64,000 nucleotides of DNA, from NCBI RefSeq assembly GCF_004379255.2, contig NC_056051.1, positions 10,517,968 through 10,581,967 of the forward strand, written 5' to 3'. Position 1 is the stretch's first letter, and each line of letters starts with the position of its first letter. Both the position numbers and the translations under genes were made by a program. Below the pieces are notes generated by a model that had not been told where the DNA came from, did no database searches, and saw only the letters and a list, made by a program, of their open reading frames with translations. Source of the stretch: Salvia splendens (taxonomy: Eukaryota > Streptophyta > Magnoliopsida > Lamiales > Lamiaceae). Shown here one piece after another: positions 1 through 9,149 of the stretch.

Positions 1-1209
1 GTTATCGATGGCATCATTAATACACCGATCCTCCATGATGAACAGGATATCCCGAGGTGGAATCTCTCTAAACATGGGGAATTCACGGTGGCTTCGACAT
101 GGGACACACTTCGAGGGCGAAACCCGATCATCCATGGTTTGGGGGACGTTTGGAAGGCAGGCCTCACCAACTCAATAGCCATCTTTATCTGGAGGCTTCT
201 CTCCAATCGGGTGCCGGTTGACACGAAGCTTCAGTGGCGGGAGATTGAGCTAGCCTCTAAGTGCCAATGCTGCCCCCACCGACCGAATACCGAGTCCCTC
301 CAACACCTCTTCATCCAGGGACATGGAGCTCGCAGAGTATGGAGTGAGTTTGACGGTTGGTTCACAGGCCCGTCCCCCCGCATCCATATCAATGATACAA
401 TCCCTACGAGAATCGAAGTGTGGGCGCGAAGGTACCAACAGCCGAACAAGAAACATCTTAGCCGAGCCACTCCATACCTCATTCTGTGGTTTATCTGGTC
501 GGAGAGAAACAGGAGTCGCCACCAAGGCACACAGTTTAAACCACAAAACGTGGTATGGCAGGTCCACATGTTCATTCGGAATGCTATGTCCAATGGAAGC
601 TTGAAGCCGAAACATTGGAAGGGAGTTAAACTTGGAATCAACATTCCTCAAGCGGCGGCAATCAGGGCGCTACCCCTAGCCATGGCAATCAAATGGAACC
701 CCCCGGACCAGCCGTGGATAAAGCTCAACACAGATGGCTCCTACAATGAAGCGAACGGTAGAACAGGGGCTGGAGGGATTATTCGAGACCACTTGGGTAA
801 GATGCTCGTCGCCTTCAGCACACCCCTAGAAGCACACTCGGCGTTAGAGGCGGAGCTGTTGGCCATGCTCCACGGGCTAAATATAGCCAAAGAACTCGCC
901 CTACCAATCTGGATTGAGTCCGATGCAGAGCAAGCAATCAAATTGGTCAATGGGACAGGATGGGGCCCGGCACTCGCCCGGCAAGCGGTGGCGCAACTAA
1001 CCCTTCATAAACGCCAACTCAAATTCCGAGCCACCTTCATACACAGGGAGGGGAACAAAGCGGCAGATTTCCTTGCGAAAATGGGGCTAGTCCAAGACAG
1101 TGGTCTACGAATGCACTACAACTCAGCACCGAGAGAACTGTTGGACTTGGTTAGATTGGACGAGATGGGAGTGTCGCACATCCGATACCTTGACGGGAAC
1201 GGGCATTAA
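1..1209 (+). CDS. LINE ORF2 C-terminus: zf-RVT and RNase H (partial)
   Basis: The frame is open from base 1 to the TAA at 1207-1209, about 402 codons, equal to the last part of the 1386-codon ORF2 of A4. In order it shows the zf-RVT-like region (W-R-L-L-S-N-R-V-P-V-D, then clustered Cys in KCQCC at about 235-275) and a type I RNase H domain at about 715-1110. The RNase H acidic residues are visible: Asp in NTDGS, Glu in AELLAM, Asp in ESDAEQ and Asp in NKAADFL. In these elements the RNase H is thought to help remove RNA during target-primed reverse transcription. No stop or frameshift is seen in the visible part. EN and RT lie outside the window, so coding competence cannot be judged. Confidence 0.9.
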   Translation, partial: VIDGIINTPILHDEQDIPRWNLSKHGEFTVASTWDTLRGRNPIIHGLGDVWKAGLTNSIAIFIWRLLSNRVPVDTKLQWREIELASKCQCCPHRPNTESLQHLFIQGHGARRVWSEFDGWFTGPSPRIHINDTIPTRIEVWARRYQQPNKKHLSRATPYLILWFIWSERNRSRHQGTQFKPQNVVWQVHMFIRNAMSNGSLKPKHWKGVKLGINIPQAAAIRALPLAMAIKWNPPDQPWIKLNTDGSYNEANGRTGAGGIIRDHLGKMLVAFSTPLEAHSALEAELLAMLHGLNIAKELALPIWIESDAEQAIKLVNGTGWGPALARQAVAQLTLHKRQLKFRATFIHREGNKAADFLAKMGLVQDSGLRMHYNSAPRELLDLVRLDEMGVSHIRYLDGNGH

Positions 1210-1273
1210 AGTTGATAATGAGACGATGGGAGACAATAGTGACTAGCTTTTTGGTTAATTGTATTTTGGAAAA

Positions 1274-1320
1274 GAGTATGATGAGGTCCGAACCTTGTGG
1301 GATTGGACCGCATACTACTC
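1274..1320 (+). other. LINE-A 3'UTR hairpin
   Basis: Potential RNA stem: AGTATG at 1275-1280 pairs with CATACT at 1311-1316, and inside it GGTCC pairs with GGACC. The same position in A2 (18931-18972) and the H copies (for example 53232-53278) keeps pairing with different bases: GAGTAG/CTACTC and GGTCCGA/TCGGACC in H. Stem conservation with sequence change supports a selected RNA structure. The role is unknown; recognition by the element's own RT is one inference. Confidence 0.6.
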
Positions 1321-1392
1321 TTGATTTGTTACGGCACACCACTTTTGGGTGTGGCCACGCCTTGTAATTACCGCCTTTGGAATTTTAGGGAT

Positions 1393-1424
1393 GAGGGACC
1401 CACGAACCCTCCACCGTAGAGGTG
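1393..1424 (+). other. LINE 3'-terminal double hairpin
   Basis: GAGGG (1393-1397) can pair with CCCTC (1407-1411), followed directly by CACC (1412-1415), a 5-nt loop, and GGTG (1421-1424), about 10 nt before poly(A). The second hairpin recurs at the LINE 3' ends here with conserved stem and variable loop: GTAGA in A1, ATGAC in A2, GATAA in B, CTCGG in J. Some plant L1 lineages are known to need a 3' stem-loop for RT recognition; this may be that element. Confidence 0.6.
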
Positions 1425-1431
1425 TTTGATA

Positions 1432-1462
<31 letters not shown>

Positions 1463-1464
<2 letters not shown>

Positions 1465-2635
1465 GAAGATCCGGACGTCCCGAGATGGACCTTGTCCCGG
1501 CGAGGGAACTTCACCGTGGCCTCAGCGTGGGAGGTGTCTCGGTCCCAAGGACCAATTATCCAGGGACTAGAAGACATATGGAAGGCTGGTCTCACAACTT
1601 CCATGGCAATCTTTAATTGGAGGCTCTTATCTAACCGGATCCCTGTTGATTCGAAACTTCAATGGCGCAAGATCGAGCTCGCATCCAAATGCAACTGCTG
1701 CCCCCACCGGCCGAGCACAGAGTCCCTCCAACACCTTTTCATCCAAGGCGTAGGGGCGAGAAGGGTATGGAAAGAATTTGATGGATGGTTCGAGGGCCCC
1801 TCTTCACCACTTGGGATAAACGACACCATACCCACACGAATTGAAGTATGGGCGAGAAGAACGCAGCAACCAGGTAGGAAACATCTCAGCCGAGCCTTGC
1901 CTTACATCATCTTTTGGTTCCTCTGGGCAGAACGAAATAGAAGCCACCATCATGAACTCCAGTTCAGGGCGAATAACGTTGTGTGGCAGACCATTACCTT
2001 TATCCGTAACAACATGGAGAATGGATGACTCAAGCCAAAACATTGGAGGGGAGTTCGGCTTGGAGACGCCATCCCTAGCCGTGCCGAATGCCTAAGACCA
2101 CTTCCGCTTGCAATGATGATCAAATGGGAGCCTCCGGATCAGCCTTGGATCAAACTAAACACAGATGGATCATACTTCGAGAGGTCTGGTAAGGCCGGGG
2201 GAGGGGGCATTATTCGGGATCATTCGGGCACGTTGATTTTGGCTTATGCCTTACCCCTCGAAGCACAATCACCCCTCGAGTCCGAGCTGCTTGCTATACA
2301 GCATGGATTAAAGATGGCCGAGGCCCTTGAGAAACTTGGCTCGAGTCGGATGCCGAGCAAGCCATTAACCTTATCAAAGGGGCACAATGGGGCCCTGCCC
2401 ATACTCGCCACGCCATGGCGCACATTGCCTTGCTAAAGCGCATGCTCACCCTCCGAACAACTTTCATCCATCGGGAAGGCAACAAGGCGGCCGACTACTC
2501 GCGAAGATGGGTACGGACATGATCTGCAGCCAAACCTGGTCCGAACAAGATGAGCTGGAGGCCCTTACAGATATCGTCCGGTTGGAGCAGAAGGGGACCC
2601 CGAATATCCGCGTTCGTGAAGATGGAGAGACTTAA
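1463..2635 (+). pseudogene. LINE-B ORF2 C-terminus (zf-RVT, RNase H), broken
   Basis: Frame from 1463 shows zf-RVT features (LLSNRIPVDSKLQW, then KCNCCPHRP) down to a TGA at 2026-2028. The sequence resumes with the RNase H start at about 2113 (LNTDGSYFERSGKAGGGGI). It shifts frame near 2330 (AEALEKL...) and again near 2400-2500, where HREGN and AADYS/LAKMG readings lie in different frames. Homology ends at the TAA at 2633-2635. With one stop and at least two frameshifts it cannot make a functional RNase H. Confidence 0.87.
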
Positions 2636-2890
2636 TTGATCACCATAGAGTATGCAGGTGTCGAGCCAGCCATGACACGACCCCGAACAACTCTTAAGTG
2701 CTTAGAGCCAAGTTTGATGTTTGTGAGTTGCATTTGATTGCTTTTGTTCTTGAGTTGGTTGTAATAGTTTTGTATTTTGGCTTCGATTAAGATCATTTGT
2801 AACCGAGAACTGTAACTGAAATTGTTGGATGATATATAGGGATGAGGGACCCTCGAACCCTCCACCGATAAGGTGTTTTAAAAAAAAAAA
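1463..2890 (+). mobile_element. LINE-B, 5'-truncated L1-type LINE
   Basis: A second, more diverged L1-type 3' fragment. It begins inside the zf-RVT region directly after the A1 poly(A), contains a broken ORF2 end (to 2635) and a 3'UTR of about 245 bp that differs from family A, and ends in an 11-nt poly(A) at 2880-2890. The terminal motif has the double hairpin with loop GATAA and the variant GGGACCCTCGAACCC. The short poly(A), internal stop and frameshifts suggest an older insertion than A1. Confidence 0.88.
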
Positions 2891-3965
2891 GACAATAATT
2901 TTTGCCTTAAAGAGAGATTGAAAATGACAGCAATGAATTATGCTTCTGTAATAATAATGAGGATCTTTCTTTTTCTTTTTGCCTCTGTAATAATCCTCTT
3001 ATAGTGCTGTAAAACAGATGAGATCTCAATTTTTTCTCCAAAAAGATAAGCTCCTAGTAAGGTCTTTAGAAAGACTCTTAACATGTTCTTCCCACCTTGA
3101 AATTTCCTTATTAAGGATTTTAATTTCAAGACCGAAATTATTTCTTTTATTAAGAATATTGTCTCTAAAATTCATAAGACAATTTTAACATGCACTTATA
3201 AGTGTGAGAGTTTAAATTTTTCTTTCGCATTTGCATATAATGACATGAAGACTATGCATTTCTTCATAATTGGTGCAAGGGACCATTGTCTCCTTCTGTA
3301 GAAATATCTCTCTTCATCAAGCTCAATAAGCCTTTCTTTACTTCTTTTAATAGTGTTTTGGAGAAGACGAATTTCTTTTCCAAAGTTATTTTTTAAAAAA
3401 GGTATTACCATAAAAACCAAAAATTTACAATCACGATCATAATCACGGGAGTTGAGAGTCAAGCATAATGTCATCATCATCCTGATGACTTGCAGAGGCT
3501 GACTCATCAGAAAATTTTTCTGTCTCTCCTTCATCGCTTCCTTCCTCAGAAAGCTTTTGCTGAAGAAGTCTTCTGAGATCTTTTAGATCTTTCCTAGGGG
3601 AGCTTTTGATAAGTTCTCCCTAGATTCCCGCAAGATCCCTATTAAGGGTTGCTGGTGGTGGTTGAGCTTTAGCAGGCTCAAGGTTAATAATTCCCCTTTT
3701 AGATAATACTGATTCCTCAAAAAATTCAATTTTTCCCACCATTTGATGAGAATTCTTCTTCACAAATATGGGATGTGCCCCTGAAGGACTTCGAGCTTCT
3801 TAATTGGAACGCTTCGTATGACACATCCCATTTAAGAATCCAAGGCACTTGATAAAGTGTGGCAAACATGAGTTCTTTAAATTTCATGGACTGATTAGTC
3901 TCGCAAAAGTCTTCGAACACCTTCCTGACCTTATCAGGAAGAACGATGGGATTTAATAAAGGCTT
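2891..3965 (-). pseudogene. Caulimovirid relic, continuation after the LINE insertion
   Basis: Minus-strand coding remnants continuing the interrupted ORF: a hydrophobic/aromatic segment at about 3726-3920, an acidic Ser/Asp/Glu-rich stretch at about 3440-3560, and a Lys/Glu/Arg-rich, possibly coiled-coil segment at 3196-3534. Stops and frame changes separate them. The region ends at 2891 against the LINE-B poly(A). Assignment to the virus rests on continuity across the TSD of LINE-A5 and on similar base composition; no diagnostic domain is seen. Confidence 0.45.
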
Positions 3966-3979
3966 TGGAATAAGCCCAT

Positions 3980-3982
<3 letters not shown>
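3966..3982. repeat. TSD of LINE-A5, left copy
   Basis: TGGAATAAGCCCATTCT, identical to 4921-4937. The two copies bracket LINE-A5 exactly: poly(T) side on the left, truncated 5' side on the right. Confidence 0.95.
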
Positions 3983-4030
<48 letters not shown>

Positions 4031-4920
4031 CAAACACCTCTACGGTGGAGGGTTCGTGGGTCCCTCATCCCTATATTTCCACAAGAGATAATTACAAGGC
4101 GTGGCCACACCCAAAAGTGGTGTGCCGTAACAAAATCAAGAGTAGTATGCGGTCCGATCCCACAAGGTTCGGACCTCATCATACTCCTTTCCAAAAAACA
4201 ATTAACCACAAAGCTAGTCACTATTGTCTCCCGTCGTCTCATGATCAACTTTGATGCCCGTCCCCGTCTAGGTTTCGGATGTGCGACACTCCCATCTCGT
4301 CCAATCTAACCAAGTCCAATAGTTCTCTCGGTGCTGAGTTGTAGTGCATTCGTAGGCCACTGTCTTGGACTAGCCCCATTTTCGCAAGGAAGTCCGCCGC
4401 TTTGTTCCCCTCCCTGTGTATGAAGGTGGCTCGGAATTTGAGTTGGCGTTTGAGAATGGTTAGTTGCGCCACCGCTTGCCGAGCGAGTGCCGGCCCCCAT
4501 CCCGTCCCATTGACCAATTTGATTGCTTGCTCTGCATCTGACTCAATCCAGATTGGTAGGCCGTATTCCTTGGCTATATTTAGCCCGTGAATCATGGCCA
4601 ACAGCTCCGCTTCTAACGCCGAGTGGGCTTCAAGGGGGTGTGCTGACGGCGACGAGCATCTTACCCGAGTGGTCTCGAATAATCCCGCCAGCCCCTGTAC
4701 TGCCGTTCGCTTCATTATAGGAGCCATCCGTGTTGAGCTTTATCCACGGCTGATCCGGGGGGTTCCATTTGATTGCCATGGCTAGGGGTAGCGCCCTGAT
4801 TGCCGCCGCTTGTTGAGGAATATTGATTCCAAGTTTAACTCCCTTCCAATGTTTCGGCTTCAAGCTTCCATTAGACATAGCATTTCGAATGAACATGTGG
4901 ACCTGCCATACCACGTTTTG
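3983..4920 (-). mobile_element. LINE-A5, 5'-truncated insertion in the viral relic
   Basis: Minus-strand family A copy of 938 bp (plus T's shared with the TSD). The poly(T) runs 3982-4027 (46 nt), the longest tail in the window, so a young insertion. It contains the 3'UTR with both hairpins and the end of ORF2, truncated at 4920 in the linker between zf-RVT and RNase H. The flanking 17-bp repeat is perfect (3966-3982 and 4921-4937). Tail plus TSD plus 5' truncation is a textbook target-primed reverse transcription product. Confidence 0.95.
4245..4920 (-). pseudogene. LINE-A5 ORF2 C-terminus (RNase H)
   Basis: RNase H end of a family A ORF2. Two frames are needed: 4630-4920 (IKLNTDGSYNEANG, DHSGKMLVA) and 4245-4640 (EAHSALEAELLAMIHG, ESDAEQ, NKAADFLA), with a frameshift near 4635, where A4 reads without a break. 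The end is HIRNLDGDGHQS at 4245. The fragment lacks EN, RT and zf-RVT because of the 5' truncation, so it is dead on arrival as is usual for LINE insertions. Confidence 0.9.
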
Positions 4921-4937
4921 TGGAATAAGCCCATTCT
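4921..4937. repeat. TSD of LINE-A5, right copy
   Basis: Identical 17 bp to 3966-3982. Viral relic sequence resumes directly after it. Confidence 0.95.
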
Positions 4938-5341
4938 GTTCCTGCCCTGGTAACATAATCAAAATCCACAGATTTTGTGGTGCTCAGTATAGCAAAATAA
5001 TATTGAAATGCTTTTGGATAGAGAAAGGGGTCAGCAAACTCCCTCAAATAAAAGGTAGAAATTTCTCCTGGAGAGAGGTGAGCATATTTTTCTTCAACTG
5101 GGTAAATCCATTCATTTGAGAGAGGAATGTATGGATAAATATACTCATTGGTCTGATTAGACCCGATTGCCAATGCATAGGCATCATCCCTAAGCCTCCT
5201 TTCTTTAGGAGTTTTTTCAAGGGTTTCAGCTTTAAGCTGTTCTTGTGTTTTTGCATATGCGGCCTTATAAGACTGCACTTGACGATCCCCCTTTGAAGGT
5301 TTATTAACCTTCTTTTTTCCTTTGTCAATTTGCCGATGCAT
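4938..5341 (-). pseudogene. Caulimovirid relic second ORF, N-terminal part
   Basis: Minus-strand ORF starting at 5341, 66 nt downstream of the RNase H stop. It has a lysine-rich start (MHRQIDKGKKK), a charged helical stretch and then an aromatic-rich region. The reading is broken at 4937 by the LINE-A5 insertion. Past the insertion (3965 downward) the same frame soon meets a stop and similar-looking coding sequence continues in another frame, so it was already decayed or decayed later. I do not recognise a domain; viral ORF status rests on position behind the RNase H. Confidence 0.55.
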
Positions 5342-5407
5342 GATTTTCCTGCAAAAATTCGCGAGTTAGGAAGTCAGGTAAGGAATTATCACTTCCGTTA
5401 ATAAACT

Positions 5408-6165
5408 CTATATCAAAATAAAAAACAGAGAGAATTCCCTGCCATCTCGTAAAAATTTGTTAGATGCTAAATTTTTTACATCTTTTTCAATGATATCCTT
5501 TGCAGATTTGCAATCAATCCTAATAAGGAATTTTTTATTTAATAAATCACTTTCAAATTTTTGAATACCTACAAGAGAGAGAATTTCTTTCTTTATAGTA
5601 GAATAGTTTTTTCTGGCTCCTTGCCAGAATCCTGAGGTATATCTAACAAGAGTTTCTTTATTATTAACTCTTTGTTTAAGTATTCCTCCGTATCCTAACT
5701 CAGAAGCATCAGTTTCGATAATTTTGAAGGTTTCCGGGTCAGCTATTGCTAAACAAGGAATTTCCTTGATTTTAGACTTTATTTTGATGACAGCATTTGT
5801 ATGGTCTAACGACCACACAGGAGGGTTCTTTTTCAACCTTTCATATAAAGGTTTGGCATCAAGGGCAAGATCTTTGTAAAAGTCTGCAACATACTTTAGA
5901 CTCCCCAAAAATCTTTGAAGTTGTGTTTTATCCTTAATTTCGTTTGGGAATTTTTCCCCAAAACAGATAGCCCTATCAACAGGGAAAATAGTCCCTTCTT
6001 TAATAATATGTCCAAGAAATTTTATTTCTGTTTGAAATATTTTAACCTTCTTAGCCGATATAACAAGGCCATTAAGGATAACAGCATTTATAAATGCCTT
6101 GAGATGCTTAAAATGTTGGTCAATAGATTTTGAAAAGACCAGAACATCATCAATGTAGCATATAC
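5408..6165 (-). pseudogene. Caulimovirid RT (C-terminal half) and RNase H
   Basis: Open frame on the minus strand. The RT catalytic YIDD box lies at the very start (codons near 6140-6160), followed by the thumb/connection region with the LGHIIKEG motif typical of caulimovirid and Ty3-type RTs, and an RNase H with acidic residues in TDAS, the KKEIL helix and RIDCKSA. The RT fingers and upper palm, protease and capsid regions are absent because the block is cut at about 6165 by the start of LINE-C sequence. The first 8 or so codons of the open frame (to 6190) are not viral. It is a fragment and not functional. Confidence 0.75.
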
Positions 6166-6187
6166 AGGAAGTTCGGTGGTGAGCTGA
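6166..6187. other. Short junction segment between viral relic and LINE-C
   Basis: Viral similarity seems to stop at about 6165 and the LINE-C 5'UTR motif starts at about 6190. Bases 6168-6186 match 26729-26747, the ORF1 start of element D, over 19 consecutive bases. This may be a scrap of a D-type element left at the breakpoint, or chance. Confidence 0.35.
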
Positions 6188-6582
6188 CAAACTGATCTAG
6201 AGAGAGACGCTCCTCCTTCTCTCTAGCAATACCCACATCTTGATTCATCCCGCCGCCCCCACGCTCTCACGTCCAGCCGCCATAACGCAATCCACACCGC
6301 CCTCAACCTCCCCTCTATCACTCCCAATCGGCGCATTCAACCCTCGGTCACCGTCTCACTCCTCCCTACCCCCGGCGAGTCGTTGTGTTGCTCGACTTCT
6401 TCACCAACACACGGCCTTGGCCGCCGAACCAACCTTGTGCTCCACGTCCGGCCATGCTGGACCCCACCTCCAAACCCAGCCGCGGCTCCTCCGGACCCCG
6501 AGGAGGCTAGATCTATTCCGGACCAACTCATGGTCTTCCGATCAAGTGATGACCAAAACTCCGAAGATCCCGGCCCAAAGAA
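6188..6582 (+). promoter_or_regulatory. LINE-C 5'UTR (putative internal promoter region)
   Basis: About 390 bp from the conserved 5' motif to the likely ORF1 ATG at 6583. It is C-rich, with many CCG and CTC runs. Plant L1 5'UTRs are presumed to hold internal Pol II promoters; I see no TATA box. A frame reads open through part of it (6240-6620) but shows no domain. Confidence 0.4.
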
Positions 6583-9149
6583 ATGAAAATGACAAGCAAG
6601 AAGGGAAAGATAGCGGCTAGGAAGAGCACGCCGGCTCCCATCACCAAAGGCCATGGCCGGAAAAGATTCGTACTCTCCCCTTTTCCGGAGGACAAACAAC
6701 TCACGAAGAAGCTCGACTTTGGTGCGGTCACCTCCGAGCTAGAGAGCTCCGGATCGGCCTCCGGCCTTGAAAGTCCTAAATGTAAGGTAACACTCTTCTC
6801 GCCTCTCTCCATGGATGAAAAAAGCAGCACAAGATAGGGAAGCCCATCCCATGAACTTGTCCGATATGGATGGAACTCATATGGAGATGGTGGTGTATGG
6901 AAATGCTCCGGCTGCCGACGCCGCGCCGTCCGACCTTGAACCCGGCATGGGTGAGAAGACCGTTGGAGGTGAGGAAGGCGGTCCCCTAGGCGTATCCCAT
7001 GAGGATTCGGACGTCACATGTGTGACAAAAAGCACATTGGGGAGTGAGATAGTCAACTTTCCCGAAATGGATATGGGAACAAATTGCCTTTTGGAAAGTG
7101 CCTTTGTCCCATACCAAAAATGGGAGTCACATGTGGAGCATCATTCACCACCTCCAATGCAGCAAGTAGAGCCAAAAAGGATGGAGATCCCCCAAATTAT
7201 TGACTTGACCGTGGCGGAGAGGCTTGACTCGATGGCGGCGCAACCCCTCCTCGCCGGGCCCACGCCGGCCAAGGTCGAATTGCCTAGAGCCAACCTTGTT
7301 ACAAATGGGAAAGGAAAAGACATGGAGGCATGTAGGCTTTGCTTGGAGATTGAACCATCCTTGGAAGACTTCCCGCCACTAGAAAAGGGAAGAACCCGGC
7401 GAATCCTAGCATCTTTCGAATCCGGAGCAACTCTTACGAAGCCGGGTTGGCCGATGACCAAGCCTAATCAAAACGTCCAACGCAACTTGAATACGTCCTC
7501 GGCCTCGGGCATGCATGCGACGGACTCGGGAATGCACGAGATGGAGAGGGGAACGCCCCGGCCTCCCGATGTCGCAATGAACGAGAATGACTCGAGCAAT
7601 GGATCACATAATGGAACAATCCCCGGGGTTAATACTAATGATAACCCGACACACAACCCTTTGGGAGATGACACCGGGCCAAGTGTGAAGAACCCCAACA
7701 AGAAGAAATCAATGGCCGACATGGTGAGAGGGGCATCGACTAGTGAGGGTCCACAAGCCTTCGACCCGGAGAACATACAAAATATTGGCTTTGCGTCCAC
7801 GGCAAACGGAATCCCATCCATCTACTTCTCCGGATCAGAAATCCAAAGGTTGGCATCATCTCTCGGTCATGCAATTGTAGGTAAGTTTTCGCATTCGATA
7901 CCGGCCTCCTCTCAAATTCAAAAGGCGCTAGACAACATTAAGTTTTGTCGAGGTTACACTTGGAAATATATTAATGCCAAACATATTCTTGTTCAATTCG
8001 AGGACATGGCGGATTATGCTCGGCTCCTTAGTGGTCCCAAAGGTACTCCGGTGTGGTTCATTGACCGGCAATCCGATGAGAGTCTTCAAATGGTCACCGG
8101 ATTTTGATGCCTATTGTGAGTCCCCAATTGCGGCAATATGGTGCAACCTAATTGGGCCTCCCGATACACCTGTTTGATCAATCGGCCCTCTATGCCATTG
8201 GGAAACTACTACTTGGTACACCGATCCAAATTGATAGAGCTACGGCCAACAAGTCGAGACTCTCATTCGCACGGGTGTGCATCGAGATCGACATCACGGA
8301 AACCGCCACCGACCGAAATCATCCTTGACATTTGTGGACGTGAATTGGTGCAACAAGTTAAGTGGGATAAGATCCCGGCCTATTGTGGGGATTGTAAACA
8401 CGTGGGCCACAAGAGTGAAGTTTGCTATGCTTCCGGAAAGACGGAGCGACCCCCAAAAAGAAACTACAAACGTTGCGCCACCAAAACAGCAACAACATGT
8501 TGGGGAGTGGAGCTAAGAAGAACAATGATGGCACGAAGATGAACGTTGATGATTCGAGATATACCGACAATAACATGGAATGGAAACAACAAGGAAACAC
8601 AAGGGGAAGGAAAACAACAACCGGATGAACCCGAAGGCTAGTGTGCACACGGAGGTGGTGTGGTCGGGACCCGGACTTCTTGGGTGATATGCATGGCTCG
8701 GGGAGTGAGGTCACGACAATCGCCCATAATGCACGAGTCCCAAACCAAGGCAGACAGGCGCACACTAAGGCCCCTTCATTTGAACATGGACGAAAGACCA
8801 AATTGGGAGAGGAGGTCCGGCCCCGGCATGAAGGTCAATCGGCTTCGGACGACCTAGTCCAACCAAAAGGCCATTTCAAGCCATTTGCCTTCGAGAAGGC
8901 CGAGGATCCGGGGTCATTGAGTCACATGAGCACCAATCGTTATTTCTCCCTCATGGCCCAAGAGAACTTCACGGAGAATGATATGGAGGACGATGAGAAT
9001 TGGGAGGACTCCTTCTCGCACAAGGAAGACAAAGATGGAGCCAATCCAGCCCTTGTGGAGGCCGAGACACCCCATGGAGGGAGCAATCTCCAATCACTGA
9101 ATTTCAAGGGGGGGCGTCAATCCCACCGGGTACGATCTCCGCTAGTTAA
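6583..9149 (+). pseudogene. LINE-C ORF1 (DUF4283-like plus CCHC knuckle), frameshifted
   Basis: Nucleic-acid binding protein of the element, expected to form RNPs with its RNA. Likely start ATG at 6583 (MKMTSKKGKIAARKS, basic). It changes frame near 6830 to a long frame ending at 8107. The DUF4283-like part (GHAIVGKFSHSIP, WKYINAKHIL) lies at about 7750-8080, and its RVFKWSPDFDAYCESP end is in a shifted frame near 8075-8135. The CCHC-type knuckle CGDCKHVGHKSEVC is at about 8385-8425 in a further frame. The conserved C-terminal motif MSTNRYFSLMAQE is near 8930. The expected stop TAA (9147-9149) overlaps the ORF2 ATG. At least three frameshifts inactivate it. Confidence 0.85.

Larger units (their letters stand above)
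1..1462 (+). mobile_element. LINE-A1, plant L1-type, 3' part
   Basis: 3' portion of an L1-type LINE whose 5' part lies outside the window. It contains the end of ORF2, a 3'UTR of about 225 bp (1210-1433) and a 29-nt poly(A) at 1434-1462. The 3'UTR has the family hairpin at 1274-1320 and the terminal double hairpin at 1393-1424. It is very close in sequence to A4 (57492-64000), differing at only a few residues over the shared ORF2 end, so the two are recent relatives. The poly(A) abuts the coding body of LINE-B, so either A1 inserted into B or B lost its 5' part there. Confidence 0.93.
2891..6165 (-). mobile_element. Endogenous caulimovirid (pararetrovirus) relic
   Basis: AT-rich block that contrasts with the GC-richer LINEs around it. 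On the minus strand it holds, 5' to 3', the C-terminal half of an RT-RNase H polyprotein (5408-6165), a 66-nt gap, a second ORF (5341 downward) and further broken coding sequence to 2891. No integrase zinc-binding or catalytic core follows the RNase H, which argues against a Ty3/gypsy element and for Caulimoviridae integrated in the genome. The polyprotein followed by an extra ORF recalls florendovirus-like layouts, but I cannot assign a genus. It is interrupted by LINE-A5 (3983-4920) and its 5' part is missing where LINE-C begins. Frameshifts make it inactive. Confidence 0.7.

Noticed and set aside
5408..6165. Ty3/gypsy LTR retrotransposon
   Set aside because: RT-RNase H would fit, but no integrase follows, no LTR is seen and a different ORF starts 66 nt downstream.
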